From NCBI RefSeq assembly GCF_022347565.1, contig NZ_JAKRGH010000007.1:124001-188000 (forward strand): a stretch of 64,000 nt of DNA. Reading direction: 5' to 3'. Source of the stretch: Vibrio sp. Of7-15 (GTDB lineage: Bacteria > Pseudomonadota > Gammaproteobacteria > Enterobacterales > Vibrionaceae). Shown one piece after another: positions 17,563 to 27,485 of this stretch. The notes under the pieces were generated by a model, which saw nothing but the letters and a program-made list of their open reading frames with translations, made no database searches and was not told the origin of the DNA. The position numbers and the translations under genes are program-made. The first letter of the stretch is position 1, and each line of letters starts with the position of its first letter.

Positions 17563-19008
17563 CTACTTTTCACTGATCACTTTCACCACTTCTGATAACT
17601 CCGCTGGAAAAGTTCCTAATCCCACAATAGTAATAATCACGATCATATTGATGATGTTGTGATAAGTCGTTGTATTGATGTCATCCATGCTGTCGTTATT
17701 TGCAGGCTGTTTGATCATCACCATGATCACCCTTAAATAATAAAATAAACCAATGACACTGCCTATCACCAAAGCACTTAATAGCCACCACAGCTGTTCA
17801 TTGACTGCGGCTATTACGACGTAAAACTTTCCCATAAAGCCTACGGTCAATGGGATCCCTGCGAGTGACAGCATGGTTAAACCTAATGTAATTGCCATTA
17901 ATGGGTGGTGCCAGAATATCCCAGTCAGTTGATTGACTGTCGTAATGTTGGGTAATTGCATCAGAACAGTAAAGCTGCCGACAAGAGTAAATAGGTAGGC
18001 GATGAGGTAGAACATCATTGCTTCTGAACGAAATGACTCGGTTGATAATTCGGTGGTAAGGGAGGCTGATGACTCAGGTGTATTTAGTATTAAGGTAATG
18101 ATAAGTAGATAGCCAAAGTGCGCGATGGATGAGAAGGCGAGCAGGCGTAATAAATTCTTTTGCAATACCCCTAATAAGTTGCCTATGAGCATGGATGCAA
18201 TAGCAACACCACTGACTATCGCACTGAGATAGGCAGTGTTCGCCCAATCATTAATCAAATATAACCGCCAAAGAATCACAAAGGCAGCGAGCTTGGAAAG
18301 TGTCGCTAGCATAACAGTGGTTGGTAGAGGCGAGCCTTCAAATACATCCGCGATCCATAAGTGGCATGGCACCAGTGATAGTTTAAAAAATAAGCCAGAA
18401 ATAATGAAAAGGGCACTGGTCGTGGTAAGCCACGAAATGGTGGTCAGCGATAAACTTTTTTGTTCTAAGTCGCTAAATAATAAGGTTCCGTATTGAAGGT
18501 AAATGAGGCCTATCCCCATCAAAATAAGCGCAGAAGCAACTGCGGATAAAATTAAATATTTAACGGCAGCTTCCTGTCCATTGTGGTTGCTGCAATAAGC
18601 AATTAAACCTGTGAGAGAAAGGCTAACAAGTTCTAAGCCAATAAAAAAACTGGCAAAATGGTTACTGGCGATAATGGTCAGTGCGCCTAAGTTAGCCAGT
18701 GTGAGTAAGATGTAATATTCATCTTTGTGTTCCGATAATCGATCTACCCATTGATAAAGCTGAAGGGAAAAGAAGCTCATTAATAGTAATAAAGTGCAGG
18801 AAAAGAAAGCGCTAGTGGAATTAAAATAAAAAAGAGTTGTGTACAACGATGATGCTGAGATTTGTGCATTTAACGTAAATAAACAAGTAATTAGACCGAT
18901 GAAGAAGATGGAGAATGAGACTTTATGGCTGCGGTTGAGGGCTATAAGCAGCAGTAAAATTAATGATGTTGCAATAAGTATAATGGCAGGGATGTAATGA
19001 TTATTCAT
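17563..19008 (-). CDS. nuoN: NADH-quinone oxidoreductase subunit N
   Basis: A 481-residue, roughly 14-helix antiporter-like subunit of the complex I membrane arm, thought to translocate one proton per cycle. Family features include the SFFIGLELVSLSL segment (conserved Glu in TM5) and the TM7-TM8 region with HLWIADVFEGSPLPTTVML (Mrp-type signature), then LSKLAAFVILWRL. The frame runs 2 codons further to a TTG, but ATG at 19008 overlaps the nuoM stop as ATGA and has AGGGAG upstream, so I use it. It is the last gene of the nuo operon, with a terminator right after. Confidence 0.95.
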   Translation of the reverse strand: MNNHYIPAIILIATSLILLLLIALNRSHKVSFSIFFIGLITCLFTLNAQISASSLYTTLFYFNSTSAFFSCTLLLLMSFFSLQLYQWVDRLSEHKDEYYILLTLANLGALTIIASNHFASFFIGLELVSLSLTGLIAYCSNHNGQEAAVKYLILSAVASALILMGIGLIYLQYGTLLFSDLEQKSLSLTTISWLTTTSALFIISGLFFKLSLVPCHLWIADVFEGSPLPTTVMLATLSKLAAFVILWRLYLINDWANTAYLSAIVSGVAIASMLIGNLLGVLQKNLLRLLAFSSIAHFGYLLIITLILNTPESSASLTTELSTESFRSEAMMFYLIAYLFTLVGSFTVLMQLPNITTVNQLTGIFWHHPLMAITLGLTMLSLAGIPLTVGFMGKFYVVIAAVNEQLWWLLSALVIGSVIGLFYYLRVIMVMIKQPANNDSMDDINTTTYHNIINMIVIITIVGLGTFPAELSEVVKVISEK

Positions 19009-20477
19009 GACCAACTCCCTATTGTTTGTGCGAATTGCGCTTGCACCATATCAAGTAAAGGCTGTGGGTGTAGCCCCATCATAATCAGTAGAACAGACAT
19101 CGCGAATAATGTGGTTGCTTCACGGGCATTCAGATCTTGTACTGACGGTGTTGGGGCGGTGGTGAGAGGGCCGAAAAAGGTTCTGTAAATGATCAGCAAT
19201 GAATAAACGGCGGCCAAGATTAAACCGAATGTGGCAGCGAGGGTGAAGTAAGGGTATTTTTGGAATCCACCTAATAAAACGAGAAATTCAGCAACAAAAT
19301 TGCCTAATCCTGGCATTCCAAGGGAAGCAACTGCAAAGAATAACCCAATGGCGCTCAACTTAGGTAATAGCTGCCAGATCCCTCCTAGCTGATTTAAATC
19401 TCGGGTATGGAAGCGGTGCTGGATCATGCCGACCAACATAAATAGGGCGGATGTGCTGATCCCATGAGCGAGCATTTGCATCATTGCACCTTGCAAGGCG
19501 TACATATTAAATGCAAAACAGCCAAGTAATACAAAACCCATGTGGCTTACGCTTGAGTAGGCCACTAGCCGCTTTAAATCGGTTTGTACAAAAGCAAGCA
19601 TGGCGCCATAAATGACTCCAACCCCTGCTAACGTTAACATCAGAGGGGCGAGCTCTACACTGGCTTGGGGAAACAAAGGGAGGACGAAACGGATAAGACC
19701 ATAGCCCCCGGTTTTTAAAAGTACAGCGGCTAAAATAACACTGGCCGGTGTCGGTGCTTGGGTATGTGCATCAGGCAGCCAACTATGGAATGGGAAAGCT
19801 GGGAGTTTTACGATAAATGCTAAGGTAAAACCAAGGGCAATCCAATAGCTTAATTCTGATTGAATAGGCGATTGCAATAATATCTTATAGTTGAACGTCA
19901 GAATGCCTGTTTGTTGGTAATGTAATAAAACAAGTGCAGCAATACTCAATAGCAATAATAGGCCACCAGCTTGAGTAAACAGAAAAAACTTATAGGCGGC
20001 GTACTGTTTTTGTTCATACCCCCAAATGGCAATCAAGAAATACATGGGAACTAACATAACTTCCCAAAAAACAAAAAAGAGAAATAGATCCATGGCTAGA
20101 AAAACGCCCATTACACCAGCCAATGTCCACAATAAGTTAAAGTAAAAAAAGCCTACTCTCTGCTTTATTTCATGCCAAGCGGAAGATAAAGCGACGAGTC
20201 CCATCAATAGAGTGAGTACAATCAGTAATAAACTCATACCGTCCATGGCTAAATGGGCTTGAATACCTAGTCGTGGTATCCATTGGTAGTTTACTTCTAC
20301 TAACCATAAAGGAAGTGCATTAACTTCAACAAATGGGAAGAAAGCCAATAAAGGTAGCCAGCTAAGTAACAAACTGGCTAAAGCTATTTTTCTGGGCCAT
20401 GTTGGATCAAGTCGTTCGCTATACCAAGCCAGCATGCCACCAATTAAAGGGATGAAGAGCAGTGAAAACAGCGTCAT
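19005..20477 (-). CDS. nuoM: NADH-quinone oxidoreductase subunit M
   Basis: A 490-residue antiporter-like membrane subunit. It contains FFVFWEVMLVPMYFLIAIWG (conserved TM5 Glu), VKLPAFPFHSWLPDAHTQAPTPASV (TM7-8 Lys and the Mrp signature) and LLKTGGYGLIRF. The frame extends 39 residues upstream inside nuoL, but the ATG at 20475-20477 overlaps the nuoL TGA and gives the usual hydrophobic N terminus MTLFSLLFIPLIGG, so that is the start. It overlaps nuoN by 4 bp. Confidence 0.96.
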   Translation of the reverse strand: MTLFSLLFIPLIGGMLAWYSERLDPTWPRKIALASLLLSWLPLLAFFPFVEVNALPLWLVEVNYQWIPRLGIQAHLAMDGMSLLLIVLTLLMGLVALSSAWHEIKQRVGFFYFNLLWTLAGVMGVFLAMDLFLFFVFWEVMLVPMYFLIAIWGYEQKQYAAYKFFLFTQAGGLLLLLSIAALVLLHYQQTGILTFNYKILLQSPIQSELSYWIALGFTLAFIVKLPAFPFHSWLPDAHTQAPTPASVILAAVLLKTGGYGLIRFVLPLFPQASVELAPLMLTLAGVGVIYGAMLAFVQTDLKRLVAYSSVSHMGFVLLGCFAFNMYALQGAMMQMLAHGISTSALFMLVGMIQHRFHTRDLNQLGGIWQLLPKLSAIGLFFAVASLGMPGLGNFVAEFLVLLGGFQKYPYFTLAATFGLILAAVYSLLIIYRTFFGPLTTAPTPSVQDLNAREATTLFAMSVLLIMMGLHPQPLLDMVQAQFAQTIGSWS

Positions 20478-22300
20478 TGCAGTAGTACCCAGCCGAGCGT
20501 AACCGTGAAAAATACCACAATACTGGCACTGTAAGTGCGAAGCTGACCTGATTGAAATCGTGAAACTACTTGGTGAGAAAGCGTGGTTGCCCACTCAATG
20601 CGACGGTAAATCAGATCCACACCATCTTTTTTATTGAAAGCACACACCCAATTAAATGGACGAATGATTAGCGCGTGATATAAACAGTCAAACCCCCAGC
20701 CAGATTTAAGTAATGCGTGTATTCTGCTCAATCCTCTTGAGCTTAGTTCTTGGCCAAAAAGAGTATTTTTAAATAGAACGCCTCCAAGAAGTACGGCCAG
20801 TAACGGCGTGATTATTGGTAAGAAAAAGTAGAACGTAGAGGCATGCTCAGTGTTTGATGTTGGATCGATTGAGTACATGAATTGCAGCCCCTCAGGTTGG
20901 ATACCACCAAAAATAGAGAGCAAAATTAAGATCACAAGTACTACCTGCATTAGGCGAGGAACAGGCTTAGAAGCGCTTTGGTGTGAAGGGCCGAAAAAAA
21001 CCACTAAAAACAGTCGAGCGCTATAGAGTGCGGTAATGAAGGCTCCTAAAACTGCGGCCCACCACAGACCTGAGTAGCCAGCATGAATCACGTTTTCTAG
21101 AATGAGTTCTTTGCTAAAAAAGCCAGAAGTGAGTGGAAGAGAAGCAAGGGCGGCACATCCTACGGCAAAAGAGGCCGTTAATAGCGGGAGCTTTTTATAC
21201 AGCCCGCCCATACGGAAAATATTATGCTCATGATGTAAGACGTAAATGAGTGCTCCAGCGGCAAGAAACAGCAGTGCTTTAAAAAAGGCGTGTGTCATTA
21301 AATGGAAAACGGCGGAAGATACGGCACCAACTCCTAAAGCTAGAAACATATAACCTAGCTGACTAATGGTGGAGTAAGCAAGAATGCGCTTTAGGTCCGA
21401 TTGTACTAGAGCTGCACTAGCGCCTAATAGCAGGGTAATGGTGCCTGTTAATGCGATGATGTAAAGCGCATCAGGAGCCATTTGGAATACACCGTAATTT
21501 CGGGCCACCAGATAAACACCAGCGGTTACCATGGTTGCCGCATGGATCAAGGCGCTTACCGGTGTTGGGCCTGCCATTGCATCAGGCAGCCAGTTTTGTA
21601 GTGGGAATTGAGCTGACTTTCCAATTGCCCCAGTAAATAAAAGTAAACAACATAACGTCGCCATGTTATCGCCAATTTGCCAAGTACTCGCTGCTTCAAG
21701 CTGTATTTGTTGAATATTTAATGTGCCGAGCTGGTAAAAAATAAGGAATAAGCCAATGGCCATGCCAGTATCACCAATGCGGGTGATGACAAACGCTTTG
21801 TTGGCAGCAAGGTTATTCTTACGCTCTTGATGCCAGAATCCAATCAGTAAATAACTGCACAGACCAACGCCTTCCCAGCCAAGGTAGAGCAATAATAGAT
21901 TATCAGCTAAAACCAGAAAGAGCATGGCAGATACAAACAGGTTTAAGTATGCAAAGAAGCGACGAAAATCAGGATCTTCGTTCATAAATGCGCTGGAATA
22001 ACAATGAATTAAAAAACCAACTCCTGTAATAATGGTGATCATCACTAATGATAAAGGGTCAAGGTACAAACCAAACTGTATTTGAAGTTGTTCTAGACTT
22101 ATCCATTGGCCTAGGCTTGCTTGGACTACAAACTCTGATTGCTGCCACAACATCCCATTAAGAGCGAGGGATAGGGCTGCCGCGCTACCTATAGAGCTGA
22201 CACCGAGTAGTGTAACAAGAGGCTTTTTCAGGTTTAACAAGATCAGAAGAACAGCGCTGAACAGAGGAATGAGAGGGATAAGTAATAGTATGATATCCAT
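20474..22300 (-). CDS. nuoL: NADH-quinone oxidoreductase subunit L
   Basis: A 608-residue distal proton-pumping subunit. The antiporter core has LLLLYLGWEGVGLCSYLLIGFWH (TM5 Glu), IGKSAQFPLQNWLPDAMAGPTPVSALIHAATMVTAGVYL (TM7-8) and FKALLFLAAGALIYVLHHEHNI. The C-terminal region continues as the long lateral helix and a final membrane anchor, which is the normal NuoL layout and length. It starts 12 bp after nuoK and overlaps nuoM by 4 bp. Confidence 0.97.
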   Translation of the reverse strand: MDIILLLIPLIPLFSAVLLILLNLKKPLVTLLGVSSIGSAAALSLALNGMLWQQSEFVVQASLGQWISLEQLQIQFGLYLDPLSLVMITIITGVGFLIHCYSSAFMNEDPDFRRFFAYLNLFVSAMLFLVLADNLLLLYLGWEGVGLCSYLLIGFWHQERKNNLAANKAFVITRIGDTGMAIGLFLIFYQLGTLNIQQIQLEAASTWQIGDNMATLCCLLLFTGAIGKSAQFPLQNWLPDAMAGPTPVSALIHAATMVTAGVYLVARNYGVFQMAPDALYIIALTGTITLLLGASAALVQSDLKRILAYSTISQLGYMFLALGVGAVSSAVFHLMTHAFFKALLFLAAGALIYVLHHEHNIFRMGGLYKKLPLLTASFAVGCAALASLPLTSGFFSKELILENVIHAGYSGLWWAAVLGAFITALYSARLFLVVFFGPSHQSASKPVPRLMQVVLVILILLSIFGGIQPEGLQFMYSIDPTSNTEHASTFYFFLPIITPLLAVLLGGVLFKNTLFGQELSSRGLSRIHALLKSGWGFDCLYHALIIRPFNWVCAFNKKDGVDLIYRRIEWATTLSHQVVSRFQSGQLRTYSASIVVFFTVTLGWVLLQ

Positions 22301-22312
22301 ATCGTCCCCCTG

Positions 22313-22615
22313 TTAATTCCGTAAATTAGAGAGCTTATCGACATCGAGGCTTTGCTGTCGTCGATAGACTTGAATGGTTAGTGCTAACCCGATAGACACT
22401 TCACACGCCGCTAAAGTGACAATGAATAAATACATTATTTGGCCGTCGTTGTTACCGTGAAATTGAGCGGCACCAATAAACAGTAAGACAATGGCATTGA
22501 GCATGATTTCTAGCGAGAGAAGAATAAATAATAGGTTTCTGCGCGCTAATACGCCAAAAATACCAATGGTAAAAAGGATAAAACTGAGTAATACGATCCA
22601 TTGAATATTAATCAT
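22313..22615 (-). CDS. nuoK: NADH-quinone oxidoreductase subunit K
   Basis: A 100-residue three-helix membrane subunit. It shows GVLARRNLLFILLSLEIMLNAIVLLFIG with the conserved membrane Glu in LSLEIMLNA, and AACEVSIGLALTIQVYR with the second conserved Glu. Both glutamates belong to the central proton path. It overlaps nuoJ by 4 bp (ATGA). Confidence 0.96.
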   Translation of the reverse strand: MINIQWIVLLSFILFTIGIFGVLARRNLLFILLSLEIMLNAIVLLFIGAAQFHGNNDGQIMYLFIVTLAACEVSIGLALTIQVYRRQQSLDVDKLSNLRN

Positions 22616-23187
22616 AGGCGTTTACTCACTTTTTGTTGTTCATCAGGCATTGTTGTAGTAATTGAATGACGAGTGATGTGAATAGCGCTGATCAGGGCGG
22701 ATAGCAGCATTAGTGCGGCAAGGACCACCAATAATTTATATGGGCCAAATAATTGCAGAGCCAGTTCTTTTACTGAAAGCGGGGCTGTTACGTTGATGGT
22801 CGAAGCGGTTTCAGGAATCGCACTAGGTAAGTTGTTGGTATAAACAATAGCAATAAACTCAATGAGTAAGAGTAATGACAGAATGAGTGGCCCAGCAGCA
22901 CGTGAGTACATAAATAAATGTGCTTCTTGTTGAATGGTGTGCTTTCCCTGATGAAGCATCATAGTGACAAAGACGAACAGCACCATAATCGCCCCTGCGT
23001 AAATAATCACTTGCAGGGCGGCTGCAAACGAAGCGCCAAGTAAAAAAAACAGCACTGCAATCGCCAGCATCATGGTTACTAAGTACAACAGTGCATGAAT
23101 GATGTTATGCGCTGAAATCGTGAGGATTGCACTTACAATCGCAATGCCAGCAGCGATTAAGAAAAAAGACTCAACTAGGCTTATCAT
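22612..23187 (-). CDS. nuoJ: NADH-quinone oxidoreductase subunit J
   Basis: A 191-residue subunit with five predicted helices. The conserved TM3 stretch is [23 protein letters not shown], whose pi-bulge region links quinone chemistry to proton movement. The C-terminal part is less conserved, as in other NuoJ. It overlaps both nuoI and nuoK by 4 bp. Confidence 0.95.
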   Translation of the reverse strand: MISLVESFFLIAAGIAIVSAILTISAHNIIHALLYLVTMMLAIAVLFFLLGASFAAALQVIIYAGAIMVLFVFVTMMLHQGKHTIQQEAHLFMYSRAAGPLILSLLLLIEFIAIVYTNNLPSAIPETASTINVTAPLSVKELALQLFGPYKLLVVLAALMLLSALISAIHITRHSITTTMPDEQQKVSKRL

Positions 23188-23699
23188 GGCAGTAGGCTCC
23201 TGATATTAATGGGAGCTTGTTCATTCAGTGCTTCACCTTTTGTCTTGTTTTTTATGGCTTTTCCGCTAACTTTGTAGAAATTGTAATCGTGGTATTTCCC
23301 AGGCCCATCAATCAGTAAATGCTCTTTTTCATACACTAGGTTTTGTCTGTCATATTCTGCCATTTCAACATCTGGGGTCAGTTGAATGGCGTGTGTGGGG
23401 CAAGCTTCTTCACAAAAGCCACATAAGATACAGCGAGAAAAGTTAATTCGAAAAGTGCTTGCTATCCAGCGGCCATCTTCTGTTTCTGTTTTTTGTACTG
23501 CGATGCAGTCAACTGGGCAGGCAACCGAGCACAAGTTGCACGCGACACACCTTTCATCGCCATCTGGATCTTTGGTTAATACAATTCGGCCTCGGTAGCG
23601 AGGGGCTAAATATGGTTGTTGTTCTGGGTATTCAACCGTGTCAGAGCGAGTGAAAGAGTGTTTGAGCACTTTTTGTAATGTTTGCAGTTGGCTTTTCAT
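23184..23699 (-). CDS. nuoI: NADH-quinone oxidoreductase subunit I (two [4Fe-4S] clusters)
   Basis: A 171-residue peripheral ferredoxin-like subunit carrying clusters N6a and N6b. The two motifs are [15 protein letters not shown] and [15 protein letters not shown], both complete. Clusters pass electrons towards NuoB. The gene starts 23 bp after nuoH and overlaps nuoJ by 4 bp. Confidence 0.97.
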   Translation of the reverse strand: MKSQLQTLQKVLKHSFTRSDTVEYPEQQPYLAPRYRGRIVLTKDPDGDERCVACNLCSVACPVDCIAVQKTETEDGRWIASTFRINFSRCILCGFCEEACPTHAIQLTPDVEMAEYDRQNLVYEKEHLLIDGPGKYHDYNFYKVSGKAIKNKTKGEALNEQAPINIRSLLP

Positions 23700-23722
23700 C
23701 TAGGCTCCTTAATTTTTCATCA

Positions 23723-24670
23723 CTACGATAGGGTTGGGTACAGTCGCCATGCGGCGGTGAGAAGTAGATTTAGCAAGGCCAGTGGCAGAAGCACACTCCA
23801 ACCGTATGCCATTAACTGATCGTAGCGAGGGCGAGGTATTGCCGCTCGTAATAGAATAAAAAATAGTACAAAAAAGCCAGTTTTTAGAATAAACCACAAT
23901 AATGGCGGGAGCCACGGCCCTTGCCAGCCTCCAAAATAGAGGGTGGTGATCAGTGATGAAATTAAGATCACACCTAAATATTCACCAATGAAAAACATGC
24001 CAAATTTCATGCTGGAATATTCGGTATGAAACCCCGCTACAATTTCTGTTTCGGCTTCCGGTAGATCGAAAGGAGCACGGTGGCTTTCGGCAACCCCTGC
24101 AACTAAAAAAAGAAGAAATCCAAGAGGTTGGCAGAGAATAAACCAACGATCCGATTGTGCGTGTACGATGTCATTTAAGCTAAAACTACCAGCAAGCACC
24201 ACAACGCCCATTAGTGATAGCCCCATGAACACTTCATAGCTGATCATTTGGGCTGTGGTTCTCAATGCGCCGAGTAAGGCATATTTACTGTTGGAGGAGA
24301 AGCCAGCCAGCATCACGCTATAAACAGACAGAGAACTAATGGCTAATAGAAACAGCAAGCCATTATCAAACTCGACGATTTGTATTCCTGGCGCAAAGGG
24401 AATGATGGCAAAGCCGAGCAGCATCATGCTCATTAAAATCATGGGCGCAAGAATAAAAACAACTCTGTCTGCAAAGGGAGGAACCCAGTCTTCTTTGGTG
24501 AAAATCTTGATCATATCGGCGACAACTTGAAGCAGACCAAAGGGGCCGACCCGGTTTGGGCCTAGTCTATCTTGCCACCAAGCTAAAACGCGCCTTTCAA
24601 GCCACGTAGACCAAGCCCCAGCGAGGAGTAAAACCAGTAAAATGGCCAATGGCATCATCCACTCAATCAT
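23723..24670 (-). CDS. nuoH: NADH-quinone oxidoreductase subunit H
   Basis: A 315-residue, eight-helix subunit that forms most of the quinone chamber. It shows the N-terminal WLERRVLAWWQDRLGPNRVGPFGLLQ motif, then ADMIKIFTKED, GVAESHRAPFDLPEAETEIVAGFHTEYSSMKFGMFF and the C-terminal RPRYDQLMAYGW; the acidic loop EAETE faces the quinone site. It overlaps the end of nuoG by 8 bp. Confidence 0.97.
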   Translation of the reverse strand: MIEWMMPLAILLVLLLAGAWSTWLERRVLAWWQDRLGPNRVGPFGLLQVVADMIKIFTKEDWVPPFADRVVFILAPMILMSMMLLGFAIIPFAPGIQIVEFDNGLLFLLAISSLSVYSVMLAGFSSNSKYALLGALRTTAQMISYEVFMGLSLMGVVVLAGSFSLNDIVHAQSDRWFILCQPLGFLLFLVAGVAESHRAPFDLPEAETEIVAGFHTEYSSMKFGMFFIGEYLGVILISSLITTLYFGGWQGPWLPPLLWFILKTGFFVLFFILLRAAIPRPRYDQLMAYGWSVLLPLALLNLLLTAAWRLYPTLS

Positions 24671-27485
24671 CCTTCGCCCCTTGCTCTGCTGCCTGACTTT
24701 TAGAGTTAAGAATTAGGATGCAACTTACTTGCCCAAGCTGTTGGTGGTGTTTGAAAGGAAGGATTAATGTGTTTTCTTTGGGTAGATGTGACGGTTGGCA
24801 TCTCAGAGACAGTGACGTGTTGTTGCCATGTATTTCTACGGTGTCGCCTGCCGTAATTTTCAACGCTTTTGCTTGGTTAGTATTGATGAGTACAAAATCT
24901 AAGTTGGTTTGTTGTGCGAGTTCTTGTAATGGTTTTGAGTAAGCGGCCAGTTCATCGTCGGCGTAGATGTTCGCCTTGGATGCTACTTCAAATATGAGGC
25001 CTTCAGGATCTATTGGCTTTAGTTTTGGTAATGAGTCAGGCGACGGAAATACTCTGGTAGAAGCTGAAATATTTACGGTAAAGAGCTTTACGTCGGGAAA
25101 GGGCAGTTTATTGGTTTCTGATGTCTCAAGCTGTTTATTAATGGCTTGTCCGGAGTTCCATTTGGGTGACCAGACTCCTGTTGGGGCTGTTGCTAGCCCT
25201 TCTTGTTGTATTTGACGAATAGGTATGATGCCTTCCATGGAATAGACCAATGGAGACAATTCATCTTGGGCTGGTGGGTATTCTTTCACGTCTTTATCGG
25301 CATGAAGCGCGGTTCGGCCCGTAGAACGGAAAGAGTGACGAGCGATAGGAAAATCGGATTGCTTGAGCTGTTCTAACGCATCGATGAGTGTGACTAACGG
25401 CGAGAAATTACCGTTGTTCTCTGCCAACCATTCTAAAATCTGCTCAGGTTGATGCAGTTCTGTCAGTTCTTGTAACCATTGCCAACTCTGTTTCCTTTGT
25501 TGTATGGCTGGCATGGTCGAAAAAGCATACTGAACTCTGCCTTCGTTGTTCACCCATGTTCCAGAGCTTTCTGCAAAAGAGGGGGTCGGTAAGAGTAAAT
25601 CCGCCATTTGAGCAGTAGTGGTAAGTATTTGGTCCAAAACAATAATATGCTGGACATTATCCAATAATGGATCGAGTTGCTGGAATGGAATATAGCGATA
25701 CAGATCCGTTTCCATGACCAGCAGTGTTGTTGGGGGATCTGTTTTTAGCCTGTCGATGAATGCCGTTAAGCTTTGTATAGGGTCGGTGTTGTAAGTTATG
25801 CCGATTAAGGCCTGAGCCATACTATTTGCTTGAGATGTCGCACAGTAAAAACGGGTACTTTTTTTATGGTTTGTGAGCTGTAATGCGATTCGTAATCCGG
25901 CTTCTAAGAGTTCGGGGTGCTGATGGCTAGTGCCTGTGATGATAAGTGGTCGTTTAGCAAGTAGCAGTGTTTTGGCTATTTCCTTAGCTTGAGTGGAACT
26001 GCTTAGGGAGTGAGTATTGTTTTCGTCATTGTGTGTGAGGTCATTGGTAATCGTATTTTTTATGTAGTGTTTAAGGTAGTGTTCAATTTCTAATAAAAGC
26101 TTAAGCTGTTTTTTGGGCGGTAAGTTCAGGCTCTGAGTCGAAATATCTGCGAGATCGGTTGAGAAGGCACTAATAATATAAAGTGGTGAACGTAGATCTT
26201 GAGCGATGTTTCTTACGGCTTCATCTTGCCAGTGCTTAATACCAAAACCAGCGGCTTTATTCAGTGCTGCATTACGTACCATTTGCCGTATAGAAAGCGC
26301 AACTCGCGGAGCCGTGTGGGTAATATCTTCCCCTATAAGCAAAGTGGCATCACATGTTTCTATTTCAGATAAACTACAAGGTGTTAGCGGAGTGTGTTGA
26401 TAATAGTGAACTAATTTTTGTAGCATGAGTAGCTCAGTCTCTGAGCATCCTACAAAAAAGTCATCAGGCCCCACCAATTTTAATAAAGCGCTGTTATTTT
26501 CAAGTAGGCTGCGTCCAGAGCCAACCGCGATAATGCCTTGAGGCTTGGCGGTTAACCAAAGATGTAAGAGCTTCTCGGCTTGCTCTGCGGATAGGACATC
26601 TGTGGTTTGTTTTTCATTATTTCGAAGAAGAGGCTTTTCCAGTCTTTGCTGGTGGTTTGCATGCTCATGACCAAAACGTCCTCGATCACACAAGAAATGG
26701 CCGTTAATGTCTGGGTTAAATCGGTTACTTATTTTTCGTAAAGAGCCATTACGTTCAGCAGGGTAGGTGTTACAGCCAACTGAGCAATGCGTACAAACAG
26801 AAGGTGCGCTTTGTAGATCCCATTTACGAGTGTATTGCTGGCTAAAGGGTTTGTCAGTAAAGACGCCAGTGGGGCACACTTCGGCAAGGTTACCACTAAA
26901 TGGGTTTTCTAAGTCGCCAGATTCGATAGGTCCAAAGTAAACATGGCTTTTGGAAGCAAAAACATTGAGATCGGTGCCCCCGCAATAGTCGCGATAAAAA
27001 CGAACACAACGATAACAGCCAATGCACCGATTCATCTCATGGTTTAATAAAGGCCCTAAATATTGATTGTGATGTGTCCGTTTTAATCCGTTATAACGAC
27101 GATCAGTATGTCGACTAAGCAATGTCATATCTTGTAAATGGCAATCACCTCCTTCTTCACATACAGGGCAGTCGTGAGGGTGATTGGTCATTAGTGCCTC
27201 GATGTTAGTGCTTCGGAATGTTTCCGCTCGTTGAGTTTGTAAAGAGAGCAGCATGCCTTCGCTTACAGGGGTCATACAGGACATGATCAATGCGCCTGTT
27301 GTGTCTTCTTCGTTGCAGTAACGAACCACGGCGCACTGTCTGCATGCGCCGACTGAGCCTAAAGAGGGGTGCCAGCAGAAATAAGGCAAATCTAAACCAA
27401 GGGATAAGCAGGCTTGTAATACATTTTGGTTTTCGTCAACCAGATAGGTTTTCCCTTCAATCACGATGTGGATTTTTTTAGTCAT
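24663..27485 (-). CDS. nuoG: NADH-quinone oxidoreductase subunit G
   Basis: A 940-residue peripheral-arm subunit, a little longer than E. coli NuoG. The N-terminal ferredoxin domain has CWHPSLGSVGACRQC. A His-Cys cluster motif HPHDCPVCEEGGDCHLQD (N5) and CIGCYRCVRFYRDYC (N4) follow. CTHCSVGC with a later Cys in FLCDRGRFG gives the off-path N7 cluster found in E. coli-type enzymes. The rest is a degenerate molybdopterin oxidoreductase fold (ETDLYRYIPFQQLDPLL, TTAQMADLLLPTPSFAESSGTWVNNEGRVQ). I start at 27485, where MTKKIHI has AGGGGG upstream, instead of 10 codons earlier. It overlaps nuoF by 8 bp. Confidence 0.95.
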   Translation of the reverse strand: MTKKIHIVIEGKTYLVDENQNVLQACLSLGLDLPYFCWHPSLGSVGACRQCAVVRYCNEEDTTGALIMSCMTPVSEGMLLSLQTQRAETFRSTNIEALMTNHPHDCPVCEEGGDCHLQDMTLLSRHTDRRYNGLKRTHHNQYLGPLLNHEMNRCIGCYRCVRFYRDYCGGTDLNVFASKSHVYFGPIESGDLENPFSGNLAEVCPTGVFTDKPFSQQYTRKWDLQSAPSVCTHCSVGCNTYPAERNGSLRKISNRFNPDINGHFLCDRGRFGHEHANHQQRLEKPLLRNNEKQTTDVLSAEQAEKLLHLWLTAKPQGIIAVGSGRSLLENNSALLKLVGPDDFFVGCSETELLMLQKLVHYYQHTPLTPCSLSEIETCDATLLIGEDITHTAPRVALSIRQMVRNAALNKAAGFGIKHWQDEAVRNIAQDLRSPLYIISAFSTDLADISTQSLNLPPKKQLKLLLEIEHYLKHYIKNTITNDLTHNDENNTHSLSSSTQAKEIAKTLLLAKRPLIITGTSHQHPELLEAGLRIALQLTNHKKSTRFYCATSQANSMAQALIGITYNTDPIQSLTAFIDRLKTDPPTTLLVMETDLYRYIPFQQLDPLLDNVQHIIVLDQILTTTAQMADLLLPTPSFAESSGTWVNNEGRVQYAFSTMPAIQQRKQSWQWLQELTELHQPEQILEWLAENNGNFSPLVTLIDALEQLKQSDFPIARHSFRSTGRTALHADKDVKEYPPAQDELSPLVYSMEGIIPIRQIQQEGLATAPTGVWSPKWNSGQAINKQLETSETNKLPFPDVKLFTVNISASTRVFPSPDSLPKLKPIDPEGLIFEVASKANIYADDELAAYSKPLQELAQQTNLDFVLINTNQAKALKITAGDTVEIHGNNTSLSLRCQPSHLPKENTLILPFKHHQQLGQVSCILILNSKSQAAEQGAKDD